A DNA stretch of 47,329 nt from Corallochytrium limacisporum (lineage: Eukaryota; Opisthokonta), in assembly GCA_002811645.1 (NCBI GenBank), contig PDIP01000032.1, positions 364,442-411,770 on the forward strand, written 5' to 3'. The translations under genes were made by a program, and so were the position numbers. The notes beneath the pieces are model-generated. The model saw nothing but the letters and a program-made list of their open reading frames with translations, searched no databases and had not been told where the DNA came from. Positions 29,578 through 39,062 of this stretch are shown here, piece after piece; the stretch's first letter is position 1; every line of letters starts with the position of its first letter.

Positions 29578-31632
29578 CTACCGCTGCAAGATCCGCAGAT
29601 CACGACGTTTTGGACTAAGAAGTGAATGTACCGGCTCTCGGAATTCCTCTGCTTCGATCAGTTCCACAAGATCAACCAGGTCCATGGGCCTTGCCGATGA
29701 TGACGAAATGTTAGTTGCCGTCATTGTGATCGAGCCAACATGCGGTGGCGAAGAAGGCATCTTCCCCATCATGGAAAGCTGACGCACGGTGGAAGGCCGG
29801 TAGATCGTCTGATGGTTTGCAACCGGCCGCTGATGCGAAACTTCGTTCTTTGGCTGCTCCGGGTGCCGCTGCTGCTGAGGATTGCGCTGTCCCTGCAGAT
29901 CGCGGTATATGCGGTACGTCAGATCACCCTGCGACGGTTCCAGGACCGAATGAGTGGTATCATTCCGCACAGTATGTGGCGGAGATGGTGCGGATGGCGT
30001 TGGATGGAAATGGTCATGAGTGGGCGGGAGATGTTGGGTTGCCGGGTTATTGAAGCTCACCTGGCGGGCAGCTGGTCGCTCCACCGGGCCACCGCTAGTT
30101 CCTGGGGCGACCTGCATAGCCGGTATGTATCCCATCTCTTCGAGTTCCCGAGGACCGTACATCGTCGGGGATGCAGGTTCCCGCGCAAATTGACTCGGGT
30201 GCGGCTCCTTATAGATGGGCGCATGACGAATCGGTGAAGTCGCCACATCCTTGGTTTCGGTTGCTACCTGTGGAGGTGAAGATGGGGGCTTTGCGGCATT
30301 AGACGTTTGAGTATGCATCTGATGATCATAGTGACTGTGAATCGCTGTGCGCATTCCGCTGACAGCTGCCTGTGTCTGTGCCATCGAAGCGGGCACCTGT
30401 CTCGGCTCCATGCCCACACCTGTACTCGCGTTCAGATCCCCAGCCGCCTCGGAGCCGACAGAAACATAGCTCACGTCAGTTTGTTGCGGAACCTCCGCTG
30501 AGTCCGCTGCAGATGCCACGCGCACATGACGAGGACTGAATTCGCCTGGTACCACCACGCCGGCATCGATGTAGATCTTCCGGTCAGTCTGACACATCGT
30601 TTCCGCGACGGAAGCGATGGCATTGACACTGGCATCCTGTTTTTCATACTTGATTTCCTCGATCTTTTGTCGCAGTCCTTCCTGGGACGACTCAAGTTGA
30701 GAAATCTGCTTCAGTGCGGACGTCAAGCGGGTCCGTAGCTCTTGATTTTCCGCAAGCAGTTCGTCCCGCTGCTGTTGTAATGTATCGTTCTCGCTTGTCA
30801 GCTTCCCTTTGTTCATGGTAAAATCCCTGTTGGCCTTGTCCAATTGATTTTCTGCCCTTGCAAGTCGTTCAATGATTTTCTTAACTTTGGCCTTCTCTTC
30901 CGGTGCAAGTTCCTGGATCGTTGGCCCACCTGAAACGTCTGAGCCGACAATTGCCGAAGAGTTGTGAATCTGCTCAGCAGGCTGCGATGCCTGACTCATA
31001 TTTCCCAGAGCCCGTTCTACAGCCAAGAAGGAAGTGTTGAGTCCGACGCTCGCGCTCAGCGAGCTTTCATCAGCTAGACCAGCAGGCTTCTTGCTTCCCT
31101 TCTCAGTGAAGGACACTTTGACCCTGGATCCACCCAATGCCTGATTCATTGCCCTGCTGAGGCTTGTGCCCGCCTGTGTTGGCGCAGATGCCTTAAACTT
31201 TGCTGTCCGGGAAGGAGAGGCGACCTTTTGCTTCTGTTTAGCTTTGCTGGCTACTGTGGACGACGTGAGAGAAATGGATGATTCCGATCCTCGTGGTGTT
31301 TCCGTCCTCACAGGTTGGTCGTCTCTTTTCTTCTCCTGTTTTGCCTGCTGTGGTCCGTTTGCCCGCTTCGGGGACACCTGTGGGATTCTCGATTTTGGTT
31401 GTTGGACAGCTGCAGCACCCCGTTCCGCTGCCTCGTCTGTTCGAAGCACTGTACGGCGCCCCTCCGGAGACTTAGACCGTTTCAGGGCTCCTCGCTTAGT
31501 TACCACAGTCCTATCTTGCTTGTGGATCGGATCGCTCTTTGCATGGCCTTCCCATTCCAGCACATAACGCATCGCTTCCGGCTCCGTTTCGGACGAGATC
31601 AGATCATCCTCAAGCTCTTGACGGGTACTCAT
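29578..31632 (-). CDS. Unknown coiled-coil protein, largely disordered
   Basis: 684 residues, family not recognised. Residues 30-240 are basic, Ser/Lys/Pro-rich and disordered, with S/T-P sites (KRSKSPEGRR, KVASPSRT) suggestive of phosphorylation. Residues about 241-333 form one confident coiled coil (VKKIIERLARAENQLDKANR through ISQLESSQEGLRQKIEEIKY). The remainder is again disordered, rich in Pro, Gln and His, and closes with a short ordered segment MDLVDLVELIEAEEF and a basic tail. This architecture is common in spindle-pole, septin-associated or polarity scaffolds, but nothing specific supports one of them. The ATG is at 31630-31632. It is encoded in one exon and convergent with the methyltransferase gene. 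Confidence 0.75.
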   Translation of the reverse strand: MSTRQELEDDLISSETEPEAMRYVLEWEGHAKSDPIHKQDRTVVTKRGALKRSKSPEGRRTVLRTDEAAERGAAAVQQPKSRIPQVSPKRANGPQQAKQEKKRDDQPVRTETPRGSESSISLTSSTVASKAKQKQKVASPSRTAKFKASAPTQAGTSLSRAMNQALGGSRVKVSFTEKGSKKPAGLADESSLSASVGLNTSFLAVERALGNMSQASQPAEQIHNSSAIVGSDVSGGPTIQELAPEEKAKVKKIIERLARAENQLDKANRDFTMNKGKLTSENDTLQQQRDELLAENQELRTRLTSALKQISQLESSQEGLRQKIEEIKYEKQDASVNAIASVAETMCQTDRKIYIDAGVVVPGEFSPRHVRVASAADSAEVPQQTDVSYVSVGSEAAGDLNASTGVGMEPRQVPASMAQTQAAVSGMRTAIHSHYDHQMHTQTSNAAKPPSSPPQVATETKDVATSPIRHAPIYKEPHPSQFAREPASPTMYGPRELEEMGYIPAMQVAPGTSGGPVERPAARQVSFNNPATQHLPPTHDHFHPTPSAPSPPHTVRNDTTHSVLEPSQGDLTYRIYRDLQGQRNPQQQRHPEQPKNEVSHQRPVANHQTIYRPSTVRQLSMMGKMPSSPPHVGSITMTATNISSSSARPMDLVDLVELIEAEEFREPVHSLLSPKRRDLRILQR

Positions 31633-32011
31633 GACTACGTACTTGGTGCTAGTCTTCCGCAGTGACCTCTACATAGTTCCCGTATGATCATCACTAGTCC
31701 CATTCGCACCATTAGGTTCATAGAAGTCTCCAAATTCGACAACCCGAGGCTGTGCTGGCGTGAGTGAGTCTCTCACAAGTACCCGGGTTTCTCGGATCCC
31801 AGCTTTTCCTTGCCCATCCCGCGACAACCCACCAAGCCGCGCCAAAATGAGCGCAGGTAAAATGAACTCCGGAAACAACGGAGACCCGAAGAAAACAATA
31901 CAATAGTCCGTATATATAAGTTCCAAATGGGCCGAACTGTGACATATTATTTGCAGCTGTTCTGTTCCTGAAACATCTTCGTATTTCAAAATTCCGTATA
32001 TAATATATGAA

Positions 32012-32032
32012 GCTGGTACTTTCAGTACCGGC
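32012..32032. repeat. Short hairpin, 3-nt loop
   Basis: GCTGGTACT, TTC, AGTACCGGC: nine paired bases with one G-U. In the upstream spacer of the coiled-coil gene. Confidence 0.6.
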
Positions 32033-32648
32033 CGGCGCCGCCCCCACCAAACCCCTCGAGACCCCCTAAACCCGAGGACCGCACTGCCGGAAACGCTAAT
32101 GGAACTGAGGATTTGGGGTTGGGGGAAGAATTTGCGTAGAGTGAGCGAAGGGCCGCCCGCTTCGAGAAAAGTTGGTAGGGGGATATTAGGCGGCGCATAA
32201 CAGCGGCCAGCGTTTCTTATTCGCAAAGGTCTCCTTTTTTAATTTCTGGCTTTTTTGGTTTTCTTTCTTTATTTTCTATTTTCATAGTAACTCTACCCCC
32301 TCCTCCCTTCCTTTGGGTGCGCGCCGGTTGAAGTCGCAAGGTCAGCAAAAGGGACTCCCGTCCGCTCGATCTGATGATACCCATCCCATCCACACCAAAA
32401 ACAAAAAAAAAAAGAAAAGTGAAAAGGCCGCTTGGGTCCCCCCACCGCACAGCCACACAGCCACACACAGTCAGAGCAAAACAGTGAACAAAAATATGGG
32501 GCGGGGGGAGGTGGTGCGAAATAACAGGTGCTCAACCTTTTAGAACCCTACGGCTCTTCCTTAATTTTTCTGCGTTTCTTTCTTTTCCTCCTCCCTGCCT
32601 AACCACCCCCCGCCCAAGGCGCGCCCGACCCTTTTCAGGAGGCCCTTG

Positions 32649-32680
<32 letters not shown>

Positions 32681-32724
32681 TCAGGGCTTTTTGGGCTCTG
32701 CGCCTCTGGCCGTATTTTTCTTGT

Positions 32725-32752
<28 letters not shown>
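32725..32752 (+). repeat. (AG)14 microsatellite
   Basis: Twenty-eight bases of uninterrupted AG following a T-rich tract. Confidence 0.85.
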
Positions 32753-32756
<4 letters not shown>

Positions 32757-33399
32757 CGTGGTGTTGCGTGCTGCGTGTATTATGCGTGCGCCGGCGTGTT
32801 GGCTGTCGGTGGGGCGGCCCGCCTTAGCTTAGGAGAGAGAGAGGGGGGGGGAGGCACCAGGCCGCGCTTTTGCGCTCTGCGGTGCGTCGCTCGCACTTGC
32901 GGGTTTTGGCTTTTTTTCTTGTCCTTGGTGGCAGCAGGTACCACCGGGCCCCGGCACCGTGACTGGGGACGAGCAGGCGAGCACTGACACATGTACACAG
33001 CGCAGTGCATCTGACGAGCCACCAGAACGCCGGATTACCTTACTGCAGTCTTCTCGAAGCTTTAATACACTTGATGTTGCACTATTCTAAGCGTAAAGAT
33101 TTCATACGCATATCCTGTCACATGTCTTTCGTATCATTCTGCTCTTGCAAGCTATGTGATGGACAGTACTTAAGTTGACGGTAACGCGTTCCTATTGGTT
33201 TGGAATACACATCAAGAGAAGAACACTTCGTACAGGCGACAACAGTGGACGCGAATACACTGTCTACCTCAAACGACTGCAGGCGACAATAGAGACCAGG
33301 AAAATTTAAACACAGTATGTTAGAGGCTTTGAGCAGGGCATAGGTTCGAGCAAGACGAAATTGTAAAGTAAGTGGTATAGAAAGCAAAGCAGATCCACA

Positions 33400-33855
33400 A
33401 TGTCCACGCCGGCACGTCGACGCCTTATGCGCGACTTTAAGCGCCTCCAGGAGGATCCCCCGGGTGGTGTGAGTGGTGCTCCTACCGATAACAATATTAT
33501 GCTTTGGAATGCAGTGATCTTTGGACCACAGGACACACCCTTCGAAGACGGCACATTCAAACTTACACTGAAATTCACGGAAGACTATCCGAACAAGCCA
33601 CCGACGGTCCGCTTTGTTAGTCGCATGTTTCATCCGAACGTATACGCAGACGGTGGCATCTGTCTTGATATTCTGCAGAACCGGTGGAGTCCAACCTACG
33701 ATGTCGCTGCCATTCTGACATCTATCCAAAGTCTGCTTGACGAACCGAATCCGAACAGTCCTGCCAATGCCACCGCGGCACAATTGTACCAGGAAAACAA
33801 GCGCGAGTACGAGAAAAAGGTACGGGCCATTGTCGAGCAGAGCTGGATGGAATAA
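33400..33855 (+). CDS. RAD6: Ubiquitin-conjugating enzyme E2 of the Rad6/Ubc2 type
   Basis: 151 residues, the exact size of the UBC core without the yeast acidic tail. It starts [20 protein letters not shown] as in Rad6/UBE2A, and contains the HPN motif (78-80) and the catalytic Cys88 in [17 protein letters not shown], followed by [19 protein letters not shown]. Rad6 with Rad18 ubiquitinates PCNA for damage tolerance, with Bre1 monoubiquitinates histone H2B, and with Ubr1 acts in the N-degron pathway, mostly in the nucleus. The tailless form matches animals and most fungi other than budding yeasts. It converges on IPI3 with a 227-bp gap. Confidence 0.96.
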   Translation: MSTPARRRLMRDFKRLQEDPPGGVSGAPTDNNIMLWNAVIFGPQDTPFEDGTFKLTLKFTEDYPNKPPTVRFVSRMFHPNVYADGGICLDILQNRWSPTYDVAAILTSIQSLLDEPNPNSPANATAAQLYQENKREYEKKVRAIVEQSWME

Positions 33856-34082
33856 GAAGGAGAAAGTAGTTTGGTCGTCAACTTTGGGAATCATATTTCA
33901 ATCGGATTTTCATGTAGAATTTGTTGAGATCATCATTCATCATTTCCTCTCATTATACACAAGAACTATCGTGAACATGATCGCAAAATGAGGTTAGCTA
34001 ACAGATTTTCTTTACTAGATGTTGGTCTTGTGTGTTTCTTTATCATGTGGAGCAAGACGGTGTTGACGATTGCGGGCGTATA

Positions 34083-36116
34083 TCATGTCTTCTTACGCTT
34101 GGCCGGTGGCAGCGACTCCTTGGCAAGGATGTAGAGATCCTCAGCCGCGGACTTCCACCGCTGAGCATTGCGCTTAGACTCTGCCAGCTCGGCGCGCAGT
34201 TGTGCCACTTCACTACCACCGAACTCTTCATCGAGGCGGCTGCCATAAGCTCGGCACAGAGATTCGCGGCGATGATTTAGCGCATCATTGATATCCTCAA
34301 CGTCCACGTCCTCGCCGTCGACCTCTTCGAGCGACCTGCCTTGTGTCATGCCACCTGGTTCCCACCAGTGCAGTCGGGACGTGAACCACCGCTTGATACC
34401 TCCTGGGACTACATCATTTGTCTCTCGGAGGCCAGGAGGCCCCGGCAGGATCTTGATCGGGCCCTTTGCTGTAACCTTGCCATCTTCGCCAGTGAGTACA
34501 GTCGCATGTCTTTGCAACATCATGGGTTTGTAGTTCGCGGAAGAAGCCACCTCAGCAATCGGCAAGGGCATCAAGAAGTCAGTGACACCACTGCCGGCCA
34601 AAGGTTTCGAGGATCGCAGCCTCTGGCCGGATGAAATATCCCAGAGATGCACAGCATTGTCTTCGCCCCCAGTGAGTAGTTGGCGGCCGTTGCTCAGAAA
34701 ACGAAGAACATTGATTTTGCCTTCATGGGCTTCTCTGATTCTACGCCAGCGCAACAGTGAGGATAAGTCCAATTCAACCTCTTGGTGCTGTCCGATCTTG
34801 CGTTTTGCCTCTTCATCCTCGTCGTCGCTTTCTTCGCGTTGATCGTGGTCGCGGTCACGGTTCTGAGCTAGGTCAGCTAGACCGACCCGAGGGACCAGCT
34901 CGACCAGCAGCAGTGATCCGTGCAGGGTGCCCACGGCCGCCATGGTAGTCATTGCATCCAAACTGAGGCAAGTTGGAGCCTCTTTCAGCAGAACGTTATG
35001 ATCTGAAGTCAGGTTTGCGACAGCAGTAGCGTCATCATCCATGGTGGGCATGTTGCTCATGCCTCTGGTAGTACTAGAGTCTGTACTGCCAGGGTATTGC
35101 CAGACCCTAAGTGAACGATCACTACTAACAGAGTAGAGGGTGACCCGTCCGGATCCACATCCGCTGGTGGAAGTGAAAGCGAGGCCTGTGATTGGCAGCG
35201 TGTGCTCCAGAGCTGACGCAATCGGGCTTACTGCTGTGGTCGGGGGCACCGAGGTGTCCGTGAGGTCCACCAAGCGCCAGAAATGGATTGCCGCATCATC
35301 ACCACCGGTCGCAACGATGCCCAACGCGGAACAAACGGCCACGGACCTCACAGGCCGAAAATGTGCCGACTGACTTCGCAAGAGTTCACCTCCCGGACAG
35401 CTCCACACCGCAATTTTGCCGCTTCGCGTGCCAGCCACGATAAACCCACGGCCGTGACCAAGGGCATTATTGTTTGAACCTGCATTGGCATTACCGTCGT
35501 CTATGGCGGTCACAGTGACGCATTCAATAGCCTCCGGCAGTTGAAAGCGGACCGCTGGAGCACCAGCCTTCCATGCATTGATTGAAGAGACGGTTTTTCC
35601 GCCACGCACTGCAGCTGGACCCAACTCAGCGGTTGCTCTCGCTCCTGCTTTCCCACCCTTACGGCGTTTACTGTCAAAGCCATCGCCACCAAGGCCCGTT
35701 GGCTGTGTTCGTGACGAAGCTTGAGGCGCCCAAACTTGCACCGTGGTGGATACCCCCGTACCAACAAGAGCAATCGAGCCGGAGTCCCACGCGAGGAGTC
35801 GACCTCCAGGTTTCTTCTGCTGCTGGTTGTCCGACCCATGTGCTTTAGCCGAGGTTAAAGACTTGCCTTTGTTTGTCTTAGTGTCTGTGTCTCCGTATCC
35901 TTTGCGTGTTTTATCTCCCTCTGTACCGCCACCGGCCAGAGACTTCTCAATGCTCAGTGATGGCAAGTCGTGGAACAGGACTGCGCCCGATGTGTATGCT
36001 ACTGCAATTTTATGGTCCTCTAGTTGCCGCAGATAGTTTTTGTACAGCTGGTCAATGTCTGCAGAAGCTCGCACACCCTCAAGAAAAGCCTTTTCTAGGC
36101 GGTGAGCTCCTGTCAT
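34083..36116 (-). CDS. IPI3: Ipi3/WDR18-like WD40 protein of the Rix1 complex
   Basis: 677 residues in one exon. WD repeats run through the protein: IAVAYTSGAVLFHDLPSLSI near the start, GFIVAGTRSGKIAVWSCPGG, HFRPVRSVAVCSALGIVATG, DDAAIHFWRLVDL, SVSSDRSLRVWQYPG and INVLRFLSNGRQLLTGGEDN...VHLWDISSGQRL. The order 'GKIAVW / AHFRPVRS / DDAAIHFW / HTLPITG' is characteristic of Ipi3/WDR18, as is the closing helix LRAELAESKRNAQRWKSAAE before a basic tail. In the Rix1-Ipi1-Ipi3 complex it works with Rea1/Mdn1 in late pre-60S ribosome assembly in the nucleolus and nucleoplasm. Longer than yeast Ipi3 (555 aa) through disordered inserts at about 80-110 and 155-185. Generic WD40 resemblance limits certainty. 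Confidence 0.78.
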   Translation of the reverse strand: MTGAHRLEKAFLEGVRASADIDQLYKNYLRQLEDHKIAVAYTSGAVLFHDLPSLSIEKSLAGGGTEGDKTRKGYGDTDTKTNKGKSLTSAKAHGSDNQQQKKPGGRLLAWDSGSIALVGTGVSTTVQVWAPQASSRTQPTGLGGDGFDSKRRKGGKAGARATAELGPAAVRGGKTVSSINAWKAGAPAVRFQLPEAIECVTVTAIDDGNANAGSNNNALGHGRGFIVAGTRSGKIAVWSCPGGELLRSQSAHFRPVRSVAVCSALGIVATGGDDAAIHFWRLVDLTDTSVPPTTAVSPIASALEHTLPITGLAFTSTSGCGSGRVTLYSVSSDRSLRVWQYPGSTDSSTTRGMSNMPTMDDDATAVANLTSDHNVLLKEAPTCLSLDAMTTMAAVGTLHGSLLLVELVPRVGLADLAQNRDRDHDQREESDDEDEEAKRKIGQHQEVELDLSSLLRWRRIREAHEGKINVLRFLSNGRQLLTGGEDNAVHLWDISSGQRLRSSKPLAGSGVTDFLMPLPIAEVASSANYKPMMLQRHATVLTGEDGKVTAKGPIKILPGPPGLRETNDVVPGGIKRWFTSRLHWWEPGGMTQGRSLEEVDGEDVDVEDINDALNHRRESLCRAYGSRLDEEFGGSEVAQLRAELAESKRNAQRWKSAAEDLYILAKESLPPAKRKKT

Positions 36117-36901
36117 TTTCGAGAGCCTAAGGAAACTTTACTAGATTTCTACTATTCTCCCAAGATTTCCTCCCACATTATCCAGAGTATATGGCCGAAC
36201 ACACGGACGATTGACCGTGTCTGTATTCCTTTATTGTATTGTTTCACGCATGGTTCTTCCGACACTGGCTAAGTACCCTATATCCTGAACATTTGACCTA
36301 GTTCTCGCTCATTATCGGAATTGCACTCTCCTACCCGTGTGCATGTAACAGTGAAGCACCCAACGATTCCCCGCCACGCGGGTTTTTTCTGACAGCTCCG
36401 GCTTACTTTCTGCGAACTTCCAGGCCCCCCCCCTGGGGGGAGGGGCGGCGGCCGAACGGGAAGGGTAGGGACCCCTGGGCCGGAGGGTCTCTTGGGTTCG
36501 GGGACGAGAAATCAAGTGCCAGCGTTTCACTTCCCTGACGCTGAGTATCGGGCTTGAGCATTTGCAACTTGTACTGGTAGACTGTGATGTCATCAGAGGT
36601 TTATCGCGCTAAGGACAAAACAAGGGCACTCTGGAATTCTTTTATGATTTTCGAAATCGTAGAAACAGTCAAGAAGACACTTGGTTGTATTCACGCTATG
36701 CTTTGGCGACACCAAGCACCACCTTGGTCTGGCCGGCGCCGATGGCAACCATGCTGCCAACTAGACAGTCTGGATATGTCTGATCTTTGAAATTCGGTAC
36801 ACTACCGTAGTTTGATGCTAAAATAGATAAATTTGTATGTGATGAATGGAGCACCATCGTAGTCTGGTAGACAAAACATGTCAGAATGAGGCCCTGCGAC
36901 G
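36117..36901. other. PEX14-IPI3 intergenic region
   Basis: 785 bp between two minus-strand genes, holding the PEX14 3' end and IPI3 promoter. A C9-T-G6 palindrome lies at 36425-36440. No further gene supported. Confidence 0.4.
36425..36445. repeat. C9-T-G6 palindrome
   Basis: C run, one T, G run, then AGGGG. Fifth member of the C/G palindrome set, again with a purine right arm. Confidence 0.55.
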
Positions 36902-38071
36902 TCAACCGTAGACAAACTCCTCAGCGGGCACATCACCGTCAGCAATGGGATCAGAAGACACCCCATCGTGGGCAGCATCTTCCGCAGATATTTCATCGTT
37001 GGCAGCTTCCTCAGCGGGAGCGTCAGTGGTGGCATAAGGGTCCTCGTCTTCCTTGTCACTGTCCACGGATTTGACAGTGGCGCTGCCGTTGCCGTAGTAT
37101 GACGTGCCAGTGGGAATGTTGGGGAAGACTGATGATTTGTAGCTCGGCGATTCAGCCCGTTCCGGTGAAGCAACTGTGCCAGGGAGGCGATTGCCCTCGC
37201 CCTCGTCTGCTGCGCCAGAGCCGCTACCACCACTCGCCGCCAACTGCCACGCTGGAATAGTTGGTGCTTTCCGTTCGGCAGCGGTTGGAGTGCTATTGGC
37301 ACTGCCACTAGCGCTTCCAGTGCGAGGGAATGCTTTTCGGTTGAGAAGGAGGCTCTTAACACTGCCAATCTCGGATTTCAGTCCACCAATGCCCGAGGTG
37401 GAACCCTTCAGTGACTGAATGTCGTTGGTCAGGTCCCGCAATGCCTGGTCTCGCGTAGCGTTCTGTTCCTGCATCTCTTTAATGAGATCCAGGATGGCCT
37501 TGCTGTTCTGGTTGGACTGTTCCTTCAGCTCTGCAATTTCTTTCTTTAGGTCATTGATCTGTTCCTCATTGCTGAACAGCCTCTTGACATGAGGCCAGAT
37601 AAAGTTGGAGAATCCATAAGCACCACCTCCTAGAACTGCAAAAATAATAAGATAATCGGTCCAGGTACGCTGACGAGGCGGCTCCTGAGGCTGCATGAAC
37701 ACCTGGGGCGGCGCCTGCTGCATGCCCGGGAATCCTTGCGGGACACTAGCGTTGTACGGAGCCTGAACCATGGCCCCTCCGGACAGACCACTCGGGGCAG
37801 CCTCGCCCACGCGCTGAAAGGCAGTACTAATCTCTGCATCATTCAGACCCTTGTTGCGCAGAAAGTCCACGCGTTGTTGTGGTGTACTCTGTTTGACCTG
37901 ATCGTTGCTGAGGAAGTTGACCGCATTGGCCACCATATCCTCACGGACCGTGCTCATGGCAGCGGGGTTGTTTGTGCCAGGAGCGAAAGTTACGTGCTTT
38001 ACTTGCTTGTTATGAAGTTCTTGCCTCCGCTGTTGGAGCCTGGCCTGCAGATCCTTTTCCGCCGAACTCAT
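36902..38071 (-). CDS. PEX14: Peroxin 14, peroxisomal docking-complex subunit
   Basis: 389 residues. The conserved N-terminal Pex14 domain is at 42-90: VREDMVANAVNFLSNDQVKQ, then RVDFLRNKGLNDAEISTAFQ. It is preceded by a charged 41-residue helix. A Pro/Gln-rich linker leads to a membrane segment (about 139-157, YLIIFAVLGGGAYGFSNFIW), followed by a coiled coil (168-245) and an acidic, Ser/Pro-rich tail ending in VPAEEFVYG. Pex14 docks the cargo receptor Pex5 (and Pex7) at the peroxisomal membrane and helps form the import pore, with Pex13 and Pex17. Its start is ATG 38069-38071. PEX2 in the same window serves the same pathway; their distance (about 30 kb) argues against co-regulation. Confidence 0.9.
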   Translation of the reverse strand: MSSAEKDLQARLQQRRQELHNKQVKHVTFAPGTNNPAAMSTVREDMVANAVNFLSNDQVKQSTPQQRVDFLRNKGLNDAEISTAFQRVGEAAPSGLSGGAMVQAPYNASVPQGFPGMQQAPPQVFMQPQEPPRQRTWTDYLIIFAVLGGGAYGFSNFIWPHVKRLFSNEEQINDLKKEIAELKEQSNQNSKAILDLIKEMQEQNATRDQALRDLTNDIQSLKGSTSGIGGLKSEIGSVKSLLLNRKAFPRTGSASGSANSTPTAAERKAPTIPAWQLAASGGSGSGAADEGEGNRLPGTVASPERAESPSYKSSVFPNIPTGTSYYGNGSATVKSVDSDKEDEDPYATTDAPAEEAANDEISAEDAAHDGVSSDPIADGDVPAEEFVYG

Positions 38072-39062
38072 TGGGGATCAGTCTTCATGTTATCGTCCCA
38101 CAATATTTACAGCGGTTCCACTCGCTTTGTTCGCTCGTAATGGGTTCTTCGTCATCTTTCAGTACTGTTTCCTAAATGAAAACATACTCTCAAGTACGTC
38201 AACGAATTGTTGCAACGGAAAATTAGTCTTCAAGACGAGGCTAACAGCCCCAATTCCACTGACTTGCCGTAGCATTCCGTTCCGCACTGGTATCCCGCCT
38301 GCTTTCACATCTCGTCCACGCAAGCCTCCCGTACTTCCGAGCCTGGGCTAGTCAGTCCCCTCGGCCTGTGGAACCCAAATGTGCAATTGCAAGCTTTCGT
38401 CTTTAAAGCAAAACGCCGCCTCGTCTCCCCTCAGCTACACTAGTCTTCTGGTTTCTCAGTCAGTGAACAAAGAGGTAGAGACTCCACAGTCCCATTCGCT
38501 GGAGGTGCGGGAGTATAGGCAGGTGCTAAATTTAAACTATGCATAAATATTTTTTAAATCTTTAAAATATTTGTTTCTGTGAATCAGAGTCTAAACATTT
38601 GTTTTAATCATACGGGGAATCATGAATGTGAACTCAAGACAGTCTTGTAACTGAGACGACTGTTTCTCAAAGTTTTGGTCGTATGATCGTTTACAAAGCT
38701 ACTCTCCACTGCGAACAAAAAATTGAACTCAAGAACGAAAAAGTTTGTCCGAGTTTCTCGCTTTTGTTTTCGCAGTACTGTGACGATACCCACGACTATT
38801 ATTGAACTTGTCTACAGTTGCTCGTACGTAATTTCACCCACACATCCCTCTATCGGCGGTCACTTGTTTTTCGTTCAAGGCATTCCTCTTTGAGCAGCAA
38901 CAGCTTAGTTTCCTCCTCCGCCAAGCTCGTCACAGTGCAGTAATCCCTCTGTCCGCAGCGTACATCTTAGCTATGTCACACCGCTGTTCCTCGGACGTAA
39001 CAACTTCACGCGAGCACTCGGCTCCGCGGAGGCTAACGCCTTCCTGCAATGGGAGTCTCGAC
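38072..39062. other. PEX14 upstream region and AT-rich patch
   Basis: About 1 kb. 38500-38860 is clearly A/T-rich compared with the rest, including an inverted repeat AAATATTTT/AAAATATTT (38545-38553 and 38564-38572). No gene supported. It separates the intronless block from the split-gene candidate. Confidence 0.45.

Larger units (their letters stand above)
31633..33399. other. Divergent spacer before RAD6
   Basis: 1.8 kb between divergent genes. It carries a short hairpin at 32012, pyrimidine/purine tracts, an (CTTTTT)-type tract at 32651-32680 ending in TCTCAG, and an (AG)14 repeat at 32725. The last 400 bp before RAD6 are ordinary. No gene supported. Confidence 0.45.
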
